DNA of 54,950 bases, taken from Actinomycetota bacterium. GTDB taxonomy: Bacteria; Actinomycetota; Actinomycetes; S36-B12. A program made the position numbers and the translations under genes. Positions 47,631 to 54,950 of the stretch are shown piece after piece. The stretch's first letter is position 1. The number at the start of each line of letters is the position of its first letter. Location: assembly GCA_016870515.1 (NCBI GenBank), contig VGBL01000012.1, positions 1 through 54,950 on the forward strand, given 5' to 3'. The notes under the pieces were generated by a model. That model made no database searches, was not told the origin of the DNA, and saw nothing but the letters and a program-made list of their open reading frames with translations.

Positions 47631-49802
47631 CTAGGACACGACGCCGTAGCGGTGTCGCATGACCGCCGCGATAGCGGTATCGAGATGCGCACCGGTGAGT
47701 TCGGGTCCATCACCCAGGGGCCTGCCCATGAGCAGCAGGGGCACGACCTCTCCGGTGGCGCCGTGCTCCGGCGGGGCGTAGTCCGCGACGGGCAGCAGTT
47801 GCACGCCGTTGCGCTCGTAGAACGCGATGCGTCGTATATGCTCCGCGTGGCCGGGCTCACCCGCCGGATCCTCGACGTCGAGCAGGAGTGCGGTGCGGCC
47901 CTGGCAGGTGAGTCGATCCACCAGGCCGCCGAGCAGACATGCTCCATGACCAGAACTCCGGCGCGAGGAGTCGATGGCGAAGTAGCGCACGAAGGTGAAA
48001 GTCGTGTCGCCGAGATGCCGGATGAGCGCGAAGCCCGCGGGGCCGTTGTCCTCGAGCACGAGGAGTTCCTCGTCGGCTCGGTGCCCGCTGACGCTCGACC
48101 AGTCGGCGCGCACCGAAGCGGGGAACGATGTCTCGTAGATGCGGCGCACCGCATCGTCATGGCGCGCGGCATCGAAGGCGACCAGCGACGCTGGGCGATC
48201 GCGCTGAGTAGGAGGTGGCGAACCCTCAGACGAGGGCTCGCTCGTCGGGCGGTCAGCCCGCGGGCCGATCCAGGTCGACGTGTCGGAATCCCACGTACGC
48301 CCCGGCACGATCTCCTTCTTGGCGACGCGCTCGGAGGGCGTGCGTGGCAGGTCGCCGCGCACCTCCCAGTAGCGCGGCACCTTGAAGCGCGCAATGCGCT
48401 CGAGGCAGTGCGCGTGCAGTTCCGGCACGATCTCGGGCGCGTCGTGATCGTTGGTGAGTACGACGTACGCCTTTACTTCCTCGCCGCATATGTCATCGGG
48501 CACGCCCACGACGGCCGCGAGGCGCACGGCCGGGTGCGATACGAGGGTGTCCTCGACCTCACGCGCAGCGATGTTTTCGCCGGAGCGGCGTACGACGTCC
48601 TTCACTCGACCGACGAGCCAGATGTAGCCCCGCTCGTCCTGGCGGGCGAGGTCGCCGGTGTGCAGCCAGCCACCGCGGAAGGCGCGTGCGGTGGCTTCCG
48701 GCTCGTCGTCGTAGCCGGCCATCATCCCTGCCCCGCGCAGGGTGAGTTCGCCGATGGCACCGGCAGGGAGGGGTTGGTCATCGGCATCGACGATGCGCGC
48801 CTCGCGACCAGCCTTGGGGCGGCCGATGGTTCCGGTGCCGACGCATTGGTCATGGTCGTCGTCGGTGACGTGGATGTCGCCGCCGGTCTCGGTCATGCCG
48901 AAGACCTCGAACCATGGCACGCCCCAGCGCTCTTCCAACTCGCCATGTCGCGCGGGCGGGATTGCCGAGCACTGGATGACGCGCACGCGATGGTCGCGGT
49001 CGAGGGGACTCGGCGGCGTTGTCAGCATGAGCACGGGCATGGAGGCAACGCAGTAGAAGTAGGTGGCGGAGTGCTCGCGCAGTCGGTCCCACACCGTGGC
49101 GGGGTGGAAGCCGTCGAGGACCACGACCGACGCTCCGCTGACCAGGCCCGCGGCGATGTTCCACTGCGGATCCATGTAGGACATCGCCTGCGCCGTGAGC
49201 ATCCGGTCGTCAGCGGTGAGGCGCGGGAAGCCGGTGACCAGGCTGGATGCGAGGTAGAGCCAGTAGTCGTGCGAGAGTTGGCAGCCCTTCGGATGCCCGG
49301 TGGTGCCGGAGGTGAACTGCACGTTGGCCAGCGACGTTGGATCGGGCTCGACGGGTAGCGCAATGGCATTGGAAGGCGCACCCGTCAGGTCGGCGATGTC
49401 GATGATCGGGGTCGACACCGGTGAGATCGATCCCGCGAGTTCGGGTGTCGTCACGACTGCGACGGACCGGGACTTGCCCAGGATCCATGCGGCGTCGTCA
49501 TGCCGGCTCTTCACGCTCAGCGGCACCATGGTGGCGCCTATTCGCGCGAGGGCCAGCCAGATGAGCGAGTACTGCGGACGGTTGTGCAGCATGACGGCGA
49601 CGCGATCGCCGGGCGCGATGCCTCGCGCATGAAGGTGCCGGGCCAGGCGTTCGGCGGAGTCGGCGACCTCGGCGAAGGTGAGCGAAGCTGACGTCTGCGG
49701 CTCCGGGCCCTCGCGCAGGTCGAAGATCCAGGCCGTGCGATCGGGCCAGAGTTCGGCGGCGCGACGTACAGCCTGGGGAAGACTGCGCGGATCGTCGGTC
49801 AT
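47631..49802 (-). CDS. Acyl-CoA ligase (ANL) fused to a GNAT acetyltransferase domain
   Basis: 723 residues. Residues 1 to about 515 are an adenylate-forming ligase: VQFTSGTTGHPKGCQ (A3), FGMTETGG (A5), LHTGDLARQDERGYIWLVGR (A7) and KDVVRRSGENIAAREVE (A8). In the A10 motif the usual SGK reads SER (LPRTPSERVAKKEIV), a variant known in CaiC-like ligases. A linker (PTSEPSSEGSPPP) leads to a C-terminal GNAT domain with the acetyl-CoA loop RRSSGHGACLLGGLVDRL. It activates a carboxylate to the CoA thioester; the added GNAT could acylate a partner or use the product. The enoyl-CoA hydratase gene precedes it by 5 nt. Confidence 0.88.
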   Translation of the reverse strand: MTDDPRSLPQAVRRAAELWPDRTAWIFDLREGPEPQTSASLTFAEVADSAERLARHLHARGIAPGDRVAVMLHNRPQYSLIWLALARIGATMVPLSVKSRHDDAAWILGKSRSVAVVTTPELAGSISPVSTPIIDIADLTGAPSNAIALPVEPDPTSLANVQFTSGTTGHPKGCQLSHDYWLYLASSLVTGFPRLTADDRMLTAQAMSYMDPQWNIAAGLVSGASVVVLDGFHPATVWDRLREHSATYFYCVASMPVLMLTTPPSPLDRDHRVRVIQCSAIPPARHGELEERWGVPWFEVFGMTETGGDIHVTDDDHDQCVGTGTIGRPKAGREARIVDADDQPLPAGAIGELTLRGAGMMAGYDDEPEATARAFRGGWLHTGDLARQDERGYIWLVGRVKDVVRRSGENIAAREVEDTLVSHPAVRLAAVVGVPDDICGEEVKAYVVLTNDHDAPEIVPELHAHCLERIARFKVPRYWEVRGDLPRTPSERVAKKEIVPGRTWDSDTSTWIGPRADRPTSEPSSEGSPPPTQRDRPASLVAFDAARHDDAVRRIYETSFPASVRADWSSVSGHRADEELLVLEDNGPAGFALIRHLGDTTFTFVRYFAIDSSRRSSGHGACLLGGLVDRLTCQGRTALLLDVEDPAGEPGHAEHIRRIAFYERNGVQLLPVADYAPPEHGATGEVVPLLLMGRPLGDGPELTGAHLDTAIAAVMRHRYGVVS

Positions 49803-49807
49803 ACAGG

Positions 49808-50557
49808 TCAGGTCGTGCGGAAGCGGGCGGCCGCGGCATCGTTCTCGCCCGAGTCAAGGGTGGCGAGAGCTGCCTCGACCTCGGCATCGAGTGCCTGCTG
49901 GACGGTCGACTGCATGCTGTCATCAATGAGGCGCTTGGCCAGGCGCAGCGCGATGGGCGGCTTGGCGGATATTTCGCCCGCGATGTGAAGGGCGGTGTTC
50001 TCGTGGGCACCCACGGGCACCACGCGCGTCACCAGGCCCAGTGCTAATGCGCGATCGGCGTCGAAGCGCCCACCGAGCAGCGTCAGCTCCTTCGCGCGGA
50101 TGATGCCCACCATGCGCGGAAGGAGGGCGGAGATGCCGTTGGTGCCGCTCAGCCCGACGTCGACCTCGGGAAAGCCGAAGATCGCATCCTGGGTGGCGAT
50201 CACCAGATCACAACCGAGGGCGAACTCGGCGCCGGCACCGAGTGCATAGCCGTGCACGGCCGCGATGACCAGGCCAGGGAATGACATCGTGCGGCGCGTG
50301 ACGTCCTGCAGTCGCTGCAATCGCGCGCGTGCCTGGTCGCGACTCTCCTGGAGCGGGGGCTCCTTGAGGTCCCATCCCGCGCAGAACGCCGCGCCGTTGC
50401 CAGCCAGAACGATCACCCGCGACTGATCGGCCTCTGCGCGATCGAAGGCCTCGAGGATTCCGTCGACGAGAGCGGGCGTCACCGCGTTCAGACGCCGTGG
50501 CCGATTGAGGCGGATGACGCTGATGCTGTCGCCCTGCGACTCGTAGTCGACCTCCAT
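49808..50557 (-). CDS. Enoyl-CoA hydratase/isomerase family protein
   Basis: 249 residues of the crotonase fold. The oxyanion hole is formed by GNGAAFCAGWDLKE and VHGYALGAGAEFALGCDL. The usual catalytic Glu pair is represented by GAGAE and FPEVDVGLSG, so both glutamates of a hydratase appear present. A TAGCCT box lies 6 nt before the ATG at 50557. It is transcribed with the ligase-GNAT gene; together they look like CoA activation and beta-oxidation of a carnitine-like or aromatic side chain, though the substrate is unknown. Confidence 0.9.
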   Translation of the reverse strand: MEVDYESQGDSISVIRLNRPRRLNAVTPALVDGILEAFDRAEADQSRVIVLAGNGAAFCAGWDLKEPPLQESRDQARARLQRLQDVTRRTMSFPGLVIAAVHGYALGAGAEFALGCDLVIATQDAIFGFPEVDVGLSGTNGISALLPRMVGIIRAKELTLLGGRFDADRALALGLVTRVVPVGAHENTALHIAGEISAKPPIALRLAKRLIDDSMQSTVQQALDAEVEAALATLDSGENDAAAARFRTT

Positions 50558-50563
50558 GTAGGG

Positions 50564-50569
50564 AGGCTA
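50564..50569 (-). promoter_or_regulatory. Leaderless -10 box of the hydratase/ligase operon
   Basis: TAGCCT on the minus strand, 6 nt before the ATG at 50557. Confidence 0.5.
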
Positions 50570-50595
50570 CCGCGCGGTGGTTCGCGACCGAAGGC

Positions 50596-52134
50596 CTAGC
50601 CGTACCAGACCAGCGGGCAGCGCACCTCGGCTGCCGGCACCTTGAGCTTGGTCAGGTATCGGGTGATGGGTTCGTGTACGCACGGGGTGGTACGGCCGTA
50701 GATGATGTGATGCGTTCCCCCGTAGCGGACGAGGCCGGCGCCCGTGAATGCCTCGACCATTTCGAGAGCAGCCGACCAGGGGGTGCGGTTGTCGGCGATG
50801 GAGTTGGCGATGAGCGGCGGGGTGCTCAACGTGATGGGCACCGTGATCTGGCCGAGCGGCCGGCCAAGGGACGGCAAGCCGGCGCACTGGGCACCTTCGC
50901 GCAGGGCCGACTGGGCCACCGGAACGCCGCCGGAGCGAAAGCCCTCCTCGGCGATGGCCGTGAGTTGGTCGATGCTCGGACGGTCGGGCATGTCGGCGCA
51001 GTTGACGTAGGTGTAATGCGGGTCGAACCAGGCGCTTGCGCGAGCTGCGCGCTTGATGGAGCGGGAAGACCGCTTGGAAGCAGCGTCGTACAGCCTGTCG
51101 ATGAGATAGCGGGCGCTGCTCCAGGTGGTCTGGAAGGAAGCCCACTGGATGATGCTGTAGCCGGCTTCCCAACGGTTGAGGCGGCCACCTTCGTAGGGCA
51201 GCGTCTTGGTGTCGAGCGCGCTGAAGACGACCGCGTACTTGCGCCGGTATTCGGGCCCGAAAGCGTCGAGCATGGTGTTGATGGCGGCGGGGTCGTCCCA
51301 GGTGTGCTCACGGGACCATAGCTCGATCGTCGAGACCGGTGAGATGACTCCGTCGAGCAAGAGGGCGCGCACGCGGCTGGGGAAGTACTGCGCGTAGGCA
51401 CGGCCGACGGTCGACCCATAGCTCATCCCCCAGAACGACAGTGTCTCCTCGCCCAGCGCCTCGCGGAGGGCGTCGACGTCGTGCACGATCTGCCAGGTGC
51501 CGACGTAGGGAGCGGTGTCGCGGTTCAGCTTCAGGCAGGCGGCTGCGGTCGCTGCCTGGGCCTTCACGAATTTGGTGACCCATGCCTTCCAGTCGACGGG
51601 GCCGGTCGGCGCAGCATGCGGCGACTTGCCGTTGCACCCGCTGATTACCGGTTGCGACATGCCGACGCCGCGTGGATCCCAGGCGACGAGGTCGAAGCGT
51701 TCGCGCACCTTGGTCGGAAGCAGGCCGTAGACCCAGGAGATGTTGCTCAGCGCCGCGGATCCCGGGCCGCCGGGGTTGAAGGTGAGGACTCCTCTGCGCT
51801 TGCCGGGGCTCGAGGCCGGGATCCGTGCCACGGCGATGTCGTAGGTGCCGGCGACCCTCTTCGATCCCCAGTCGCGGGGGACCACGAGTGTGGCGCAGCG
51901 TGCGGTGCTCGGCATCGACGAGCCGCATGAGCGCCAGTTGAGGGCCGGTGGCGTGTAGGGGATCGCCGTGGGGGCGCTGGCCGCCAAGGTGGCAGGAATC
52001 GTGGTCGCGGTGCGCGAAGCCGACGATGCCGAGACAGGGGGAGCATCGCTTGACGGCACGAGGGCCTGTGACGGGGTAGCGCTTAGCGCCAGGCTGACAG
52101 ATCCGGCGATGATCAGCGTGAGGGCGCGGCGCAC
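50596..52134 (-). CDS. Secreted S33 peptidase with TAP-like C-terminal domain
   Basis: 512 residues. A signal peptide (LTLIIAGSVSLALSATPSQA) is followed by the alpha/beta-hydrolase fold: FNPGGPGSAALSNISWVYGL (oxyanion region), DLVAWDPRGVGMSQPVI and the nucleophile in SFWGMSYGSTVGRAYAQYFP. The C-terminal part has the TAP-like segment with the catalytic His in VRYGGTHHIIYGRTTPCV. Streptomyces relatives are tripeptidyl aminopeptidases. Several cysteine pairs fit an exported enzyme. The GTG start is 6 nt after TAGCAT. Confidence 0.9.
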   Translation of the reverse strand: MRRALTLIIAGSVSLALSATPSQALVPSSDAPPVSASSASRTATTIPATLAASAPTAIPYTPPALNWRSCGSSMPSTARCATLVVPRDWGSKRVAGTYDIAVARIPASSPGKRRGVLTFNPGGPGSAALSNISWVYGLLPTKVRERFDLVAWDPRGVGMSQPVISGCNGKSPHAAPTGPVDWKAWVTKFVKAQAATAAACLKLNRDTAPYVGTWQIVHDVDALREALGEETLSFWGMSYGSTVGRAYAQYFPSRVRALLLDGVISPVSTIELWSREHTWDDPAAINTMLDAFGPEYRRKYAVVFSALDTKTLPYEGGRLNRWEAGYSIIQWASFQTTWSSARYLIDRLYDAASKRSSRSIKRAARASAWFDPHYTYVNCADMPDRPSIDQLTAIAEEGFRSGGVPVAQSALREGAQCAGLPSLGRPLGQITVPITLSTPPLIANSIADNRTPWSAALEMVEAFTGAGLVRYGGTHHIIYGRTTPCVHEPITRYLTKLKVPAAEVRCPLVWYG

Positions 52135-52140
52135 CCGATC

Positions 52141-52146
52141 ATGCTA
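52141..52146 (-). promoter_or_regulatory. Leaderless -10 box of the TAP-type peptidase gene
   Basis: TAGCAT on the minus strand, 6 nt before the GTG at 52134. Confidence 0.5.
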
Positions 52147-52261
52147 GGTGCTGGGCGACGCCGATGACGCCCTGAGCGGTGAAACCCTGACGCGAGTGTG
52201 CACGTGTGCCGGCGACACGCCGTGTTCGGCAGGCATAAGCGCACACTCGGCATACGGGGTA

Positions 52262-52267
52262 TACCGT
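52262..52267 (+). promoter_or_regulatory. Leaderless -10 box of the 2TM-domain gene
   Basis: TACCGT, then 6 nt, then the ATG at 52274. It overlaps a small palindrome GGTATACC (52258-52265) that could be an operator. Confidence 0.5.
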
Positions 52268-52273
52268 TGTGAT

Positions 52274-52531
52274 ATGAGTGATAACAATGCACGTCATGCC
52301 GCGGTACAGCGCTTGCAGCGCAAGCGCGGCTTCATAAACTACGTGGTGGGGGCGATTGGCGTCTCCATCCTTATGGTGATCATCTGGTTCCTGAGCGGTC
52401 GCGGCTACTTCTGGCCAGCGTGGGTCATGGGCGGCTTTGCCATCGGACTGATCTTCATGTGGATCGGGGTATTCACCAATAAGCCGATCACCGAAGACGA
52501 GATCCAGCAGGAGATGAATAAGGGATCGTAG
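52274..52531 (+). CDS. Two-helix (2TM domain) membrane protein
   Basis: 85 residues. A basic N-terminus (RHAAVQRLQRKRGFINYVVG) precedes two membrane helices (GAIGVSILMVIIWFLSG; FWPAWVMGGFAIGLIFMWIG) joined by a short loop, the 2TM-domain pattern, and an acidic tail (ITEDEIQQEMNKGS). The ATG at 52274 is chosen because the helices begin soon after, and the TACCGT box is 6 nt upstream. Role unknown. Confidence 0.8.
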   Translation: MSDNNARHAAVQRLQRKRGFINYVVGAIGVSILMVIIWFLSGRGYFWPAWVMGGFAIGLIFMWIGVFTNKPITEDEIQQEMNKGS

Positions 52532-52532
52532 G

Positions 52533-52538
52533 TAGCCT
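52533..52538 (+). promoter_or_regulatory. Leaderless -10 box of the glycerophosphodiesterase gene
   Basis: TAGCCT, then 6 nt, then the ATG at 52545. It begins just after the stop of the 2TM gene, so the phosphodiesterase has its own promoter. Confidence 0.5.
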
Positions 52539-52544
52539 CGCCGC

Positions 52545-53534
52545 ATGAGCCCCCTGGTCGTTGCGCATCGCGGCGCCAGCGGTTACCTGCCCGAAAGTAC
52601 CCTTGAGGCGATGGCCCTCGCCCACGGTCAGGGTGCCGACGCGGTGGAGTGCGATGTCGTCCTGACCAAGGACGGCCACGTGCTCGTCAACCATGGCCTG
52701 TGGCTCGACGGGGTCAGCGACGTGGCACGCAAGTTTCCGGGGCGCGCCCGTGCCGACGGCCATTTCTACGCTCTGGATTTCGCGCTTGACGAGATCTTGA
52801 CCCTTGAGGTCACCGACCGCTATCGCGTCGAAGATGGCCGAGAGGTCCCGGTCTTCCCCGATCGCTTTCCCCTCTGGCAATCCGACTTCCGCTTCCACAC
52901 CCTCCAATCGCAACTGGAGTTGATCCGCGGACTGGAGCGCAGCACCGGTCGCTCCATGGGTGTCTTCGTCGAGTTGAAGACCCCCTGGTGGCACGAACGC
53001 GAGGGAGTCGACCTCGTGCGGCCGACCCTCGACGCCCTGGCGAGTGCGGGCTACCGCACGCGTGACGATCAATGCTGGGTGCTGAGCTTCGATCCACGCG
53101 CGCTCGAGCGAATCCGCTGTGGGACAGGGCTGGCGGCGGGGGTAGACCTTCCGCTGACGCAGTTGATCGCCGAGGTGGGTAGCGACGAGACCTACGAGCA
53201 GGGCCCTGACGGGTCATGGCGCCGCTACGACCACGCGTGGATGCACGAGCTCGGTGAGATGCCGCGGATACGCGCGTACGCCGATGCCATCGGACCGGAC
53301 TACCACGACCTTGTGCGCGTCGAGAGTCACGTCGTAGCAAGCAACGGCATGGCAGCAGCCGCGCACGATGCGGGGCTGCTGGTGGCCCCGTGGGCCCTAC
53401 GCGCCGATCAACTACCACCGTGGGCTTTGAGCATGAACGATGTGCTTGAGGTATTGATAGGTCAGGTGGGTGTGGACTCGGTGACGACAGACTTCCCCGA
53501 CATCGCTCGCGCATTCGTCGATCGCTTGGGCTGA
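52545..53534 (+). CDS. Glycerophosphodiester phosphodiesterase
   Basis: 329 residues of the GDPD TIM-barrel family. The catalytic start is VVAHRGASGYLPESTLEAM, with ADAVECDVVLTKDGHVLVNH giving the Glu-x-Asp metal pair and the second catalytic His. The FVELKTPWWHEREGV strand holds a further metal-site Glu. It has no signal peptide, so it is likely cytoplasmic, freeing glycerol-3-phosphate from deacylated lipids. The insert of about 60 residues after the second His is typical of the GlpQ group. Confidence 0.9.
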   Translation: MSPLVVAHRGASGYLPESTLEAMALAHGQGADAVECDVVLTKDGHVLVNHGLWLDGVSDVARKFPGRARADGHFYALDFALDEILTLEVTDRYRVEDGREVPVFPDRFPLWQSDFRFHTLQSQLELIRGLERSTGRSMGVFVELKTPWWHEREGVDLVRPTLDALASAGYRTRDDQCWVLSFDPRALERIRCGTGLAAGVDLPLTQLIAEVGSDETYEQGPDGSWRRYDHAWMHELGEMPRIRAYADAIGPDYHDLVRVESHVVASNGMAAAAHDAGLLVAPWALRADQLPPWALSMNDVLEVLIGQVGVDSVTTDFPDIARAFVDRLG

Positions 53535-53773
53535 TACACCCTCGGTAGTCAGATCCTCGTCAACGCCTTAGCACGAGGCCAGCATTGACTGAACGGATGA
53601 TCAAGTGACCGGCTCAGCCCTGTTTGTGCATGGCAAGTCCCTTCATGGTGGCGCAGGAAGTGCTCCCAGGCGTGATGCCTCCCGGAGTGCTCCGACCTCG
53701 GTCGCCGAGCCCCTTCGGCAATGAGATGTCATGAAAAGTCGACACCTGGGGCGTTAACAGGGGTCTCATGGTG

Positions 53774-53779
53774 CAGGGT
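53774..53779 (+). promoter_or_regulatory. Possible leaderless -10 box of the Asn/Gln-repeat lipoprotein
   Basis: CAGGGT, then 6 nt, then the ATG at 53786. Confidence 0.3.
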
Positions 53780-53785
53780 GGGGCA

Positions 53786-53962
53786 ATGACATCCCCTCGC
53801 CGTGAGATCGCCCTCATTCGTCGTGCCGCCGGCGCCCTTGCCGTCGGCGCCCTTGTCGTCGTGCCCGTGACGGCCTGCTCGGGCAACCAGAATCAAAACC
53901 AGGACCAGAACCAGAACCAAGACCAGAACCAGAACCAGAACGACCAAAACCAGAATCAGTAG
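53786..53962 (+). CDS. Mini-lipoprotein with Asn/Gln/Asp repeat
   Basis: 58 residues. An arginine-bearing signal peptide ends in a lipobox (VPVTAC, Cys31), leaving a mature peptide of 28 residues made almost wholly of Asn, Gln and Asp (SGNQNQNQDQNQNQDQ...). No folded domain is possible. The coding repeat is built from CAGAAC and CAGGAC hexamers (53885-53959). The gene has a normal stop and a signal peptide, so it is unlikely to be chance. Role unknown. Confidence 0.6.
   Translation: MTSPRREIALIRRAAGALAVGALVVVPVTACSGNQNQNQDQNQNQDQNQNQNDQNQNQ
53885..53959 (+). repeat. Hexameric CAGAAC-type repeat
   Basis: About 12 near-identical 6-bp units (AACCAG with C/T and A/G changes), which keep the frame of the mini-lipoprotein. 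This is the only strongly AC-rich, C-poor-in-third-position stretch in the window. Confidence 0.75.
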
Positions 53963-53971
53963 GGCGACGCG

Positions 53972-54950
53972 TCAGCGCTTGAGGTCAGTGACGATCTGCT
54001 GGCTGGCGAAGCGACCGGGTGCACCGATGACGCAGCCGCCTGGGTGCGTGCCCGACCCGCACTGGTAGTAGCCGCGGATCGGCGTGCGGTAGTCGCTGTA
54101 TCCGGGGGCGGGTCGGAAGAAGTACATCTGGTGCGGGAAGAACTCCCCGGCGTAGATGTTTCCCTCCGATAATCCGGTCTTGGCCTCGATGATGTCCGGT
54201 GAGACGATCTCGCGTTGGAGCACGAGGTCGTTGAAGTTGGGGAAGAAGCGCTGCATGGTGGCCTGCACGCGGTCAGCCATATTCTCCCGTTCGGCATCCC
54301 AGCTGCTGTCCTTGAGTTGGTACGGCGTGTACATCACGTAGCACGACATCACATGCTTGCCGGGGGGTGCCATGTCAGGGTCGATGAACGACTGGATCGA
54401 CGCGTCGATGTAGGGGTGCTCGCTATACCAGCCGTACTTCGCGGCATCGTAGGCGCGCTCCATGTATTCGACCGAGGGCGCGATGTTGATGAATCCGCCG
54501 TATTGGTCGGTGCGGTCGCCGAACGCGGGGTAGTGAGGGACGCCATCGAGCGCGAAGTTGACCTTGGAGGTGATGCCCTGGAAGCGGAAACGCTGGATCG
54601 TCTCCACGAGGTCGGCGGGCAGCTCCCGCGGGTCGGCGAGCTGGAGGAAGGTGCGCCGCGGGTCGAGCGAGCTCACCACGATCGGCGCGCGGAACTCGGT
54701 GCCGTCATCGAGCACGACCCCACGGACCTCGCCGCCGTCAGTGATGAGTCGCGTGACGTGCGAGTCGAGGCGGATCTCCGCGCCGTACGCCGTCGCCGCG
54801 CGTGCGAGCACCTGGGTGAATCCGCCATTGCCGCCCTTGTGGAAGGACCACGAGCCGCCGATGCCGTCATGCTCACCCATGGAAAGGTAGAGCCAGTTGA
54901 TGCCCGAGCCAGGCGACATGGGACCGAGTTTGATGCCGACGCAGGCGGCC
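53972..54950 (-). CDS. Phytoene-dehydrogenase-like FAD oxidoreductase (N-terminal part beyond window)
   Basis: The frame is open from the window edge to 53972 (326 residues, the C-terminal two thirds). Recognisable parts are GGSWSFHKGGNGGFTQVLAR (GG..W.F..GG.G..T), the FAD-domain strand VVVSSLDPRRTFLQL and the C-terminal signature GTHPGGCVIGAPGRFASQQI. These fit the phytoene desaturase/retinol saturase-like NAD(P)/FAD family. No carotenoid gene is adjacent within the window. A typical family member has about 500 residues, so 170-200 residues lie outside. Confidence 0.85.
   Translation of the reverse strand, partial: AACVGIKLGPMSPGSGINWLYLSMGEHDGIGGSWSFHKGGNGGFTQVLARAATAYGAEIRLDSHVTRLITDGGEVRGVVLDDGTEFRAPIVVSSLDPRRTFLQLADPRELPADLVETIQRFRFQGITSKVNFALDGVPHYPAFGDRTDQYGGFINIAPSVEYMERAYDAAKYGWYSEHPYIDASIQSFIDPDMAPPGKHVMSCYVMYTPYQLKDSSWDAERENMADRVQATMQRFFPNFNDLVLQREIVSPDIIEAKTGLSEGNIYAGEFFPHQMYFFRPAPGYSDYRTPIRGYYQCGSGTHPGGCVIGAPGRFASQQIVTDLKR

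Noticed and set aside
47652-49358. A 568-codon open frame antisense to the ligase-GNAT gene
   Set aside because: No motif, no signal and no plausible start; the minus-strand ligase with all its ANL motifs explains the region.
1-54950. tRNA, rRNA and riboswitch genes
   Set aside because: Intergenic stretches were scanned by eye for cloverleaf ends (CCA, GTTCGA loops) and common riboswitch cores; none was convincing. A covariance-model search would be needed to exclude them.

Overview
The window reads as a high-GC Gram-positive actinobacterium (Actinomycetota). Codons end mostly in G or C, GTG starts are frequent, many predicted lipoproteins and secreted proteins are present, and several gene sets are of actinobacterial type: a Cgl0159-like aldolase inside an inositol operon, the ThrE exporter, a DUF222/13E12-like HNH remnant and the HmuTUV haem importer. 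No rRNA, tRNA, CRISPR array, transposase or phage gene was seen, so I read it as ordinary chromosome with a few decayed spots. Species cannot be told.

Layout. 1-3350: an acetoacetate-decarboxylase family gene (cut by the window edge), an amino-acid/amine permease and a cytochrome P450. 3400-7790: a LacI regulator divergent from a ribose/inositol-type sugar ABC importer (binding lipoprotein, permease, single-domain ATPase) with a clear operator and an intra-operon terminator. 7920-13000: a GMC flavin oxidoreductase, a small ABM monooxygenase-like protein, an alpha/beta hydrolase, and a PhyH-type Fe(II) dioxygenase translationally coupled to an inositol-2-dehydrogenase-like gene. 13000-23130: a myo-inositol catabolic block (iolE-iolC-aldolase-iolB-Gfo/Idh-iolD on the minus strand, a further Gfo/Idh dehydrogenase and a LacI regulator divergent). 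An SSI-like protease inhibitor and a secreted hypothetical lie beside it. Together 3.4-23 kb looks like one uptake-plus-degradation island for inositol or an inositol derivative.

23200-27370: the ThrE exporter divergent from an acyltransferase, followed by a 1.8-kb stretch of gene remnants (M20 peptidase tail, HNH endonuclease tail) around one intact small gene. 27370-28560: a second PhyH dioxygenase and a thioesterase. 28555-32740: haem importer hmuTUV divergent from two paralogous secreted neocarzinostatin-fold proteins. 32750-37720: a TetR regulator, small membrane proteins, a truncated and an intact pirin, a DODA-type dioxygenase and a YczE-like protein. 37880-41810: two secreted serine proteases of different clans (S8 and S53) in tandem. 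41800-47630: a FUSC transporter, a pair of paralogous lipoproteins, a methyltransferase, an LPG-synthase-like membrane protein, TspO and another lipoprotein. 47630-54950: an acyl-CoA ligase fused to a GNAT domain with an enoyl-CoA hydratase, a TAP-type secreted peptidase, a 2TM protein, a glycerophosphodiesterase, an Asn/Gln-repeat mini-lipoprotein and the end of a phytoene-dehydrogenase-like flavoprotein.

Two window-wide signals stand out. At about twenty genes a hexamer of the form TAnnnT (or xAnnnT) lies exactly 6 or 7 nt before the start codon, with no ribosome-binding site: the signature of leaderless transcription. It also fixes several start codons. Second, three copies of a long inverted repeat (core TTGAGTGGCG...CGCCACTCAA) sit at gene borders, one of them wrapped around the P450 ribosome-binding site.
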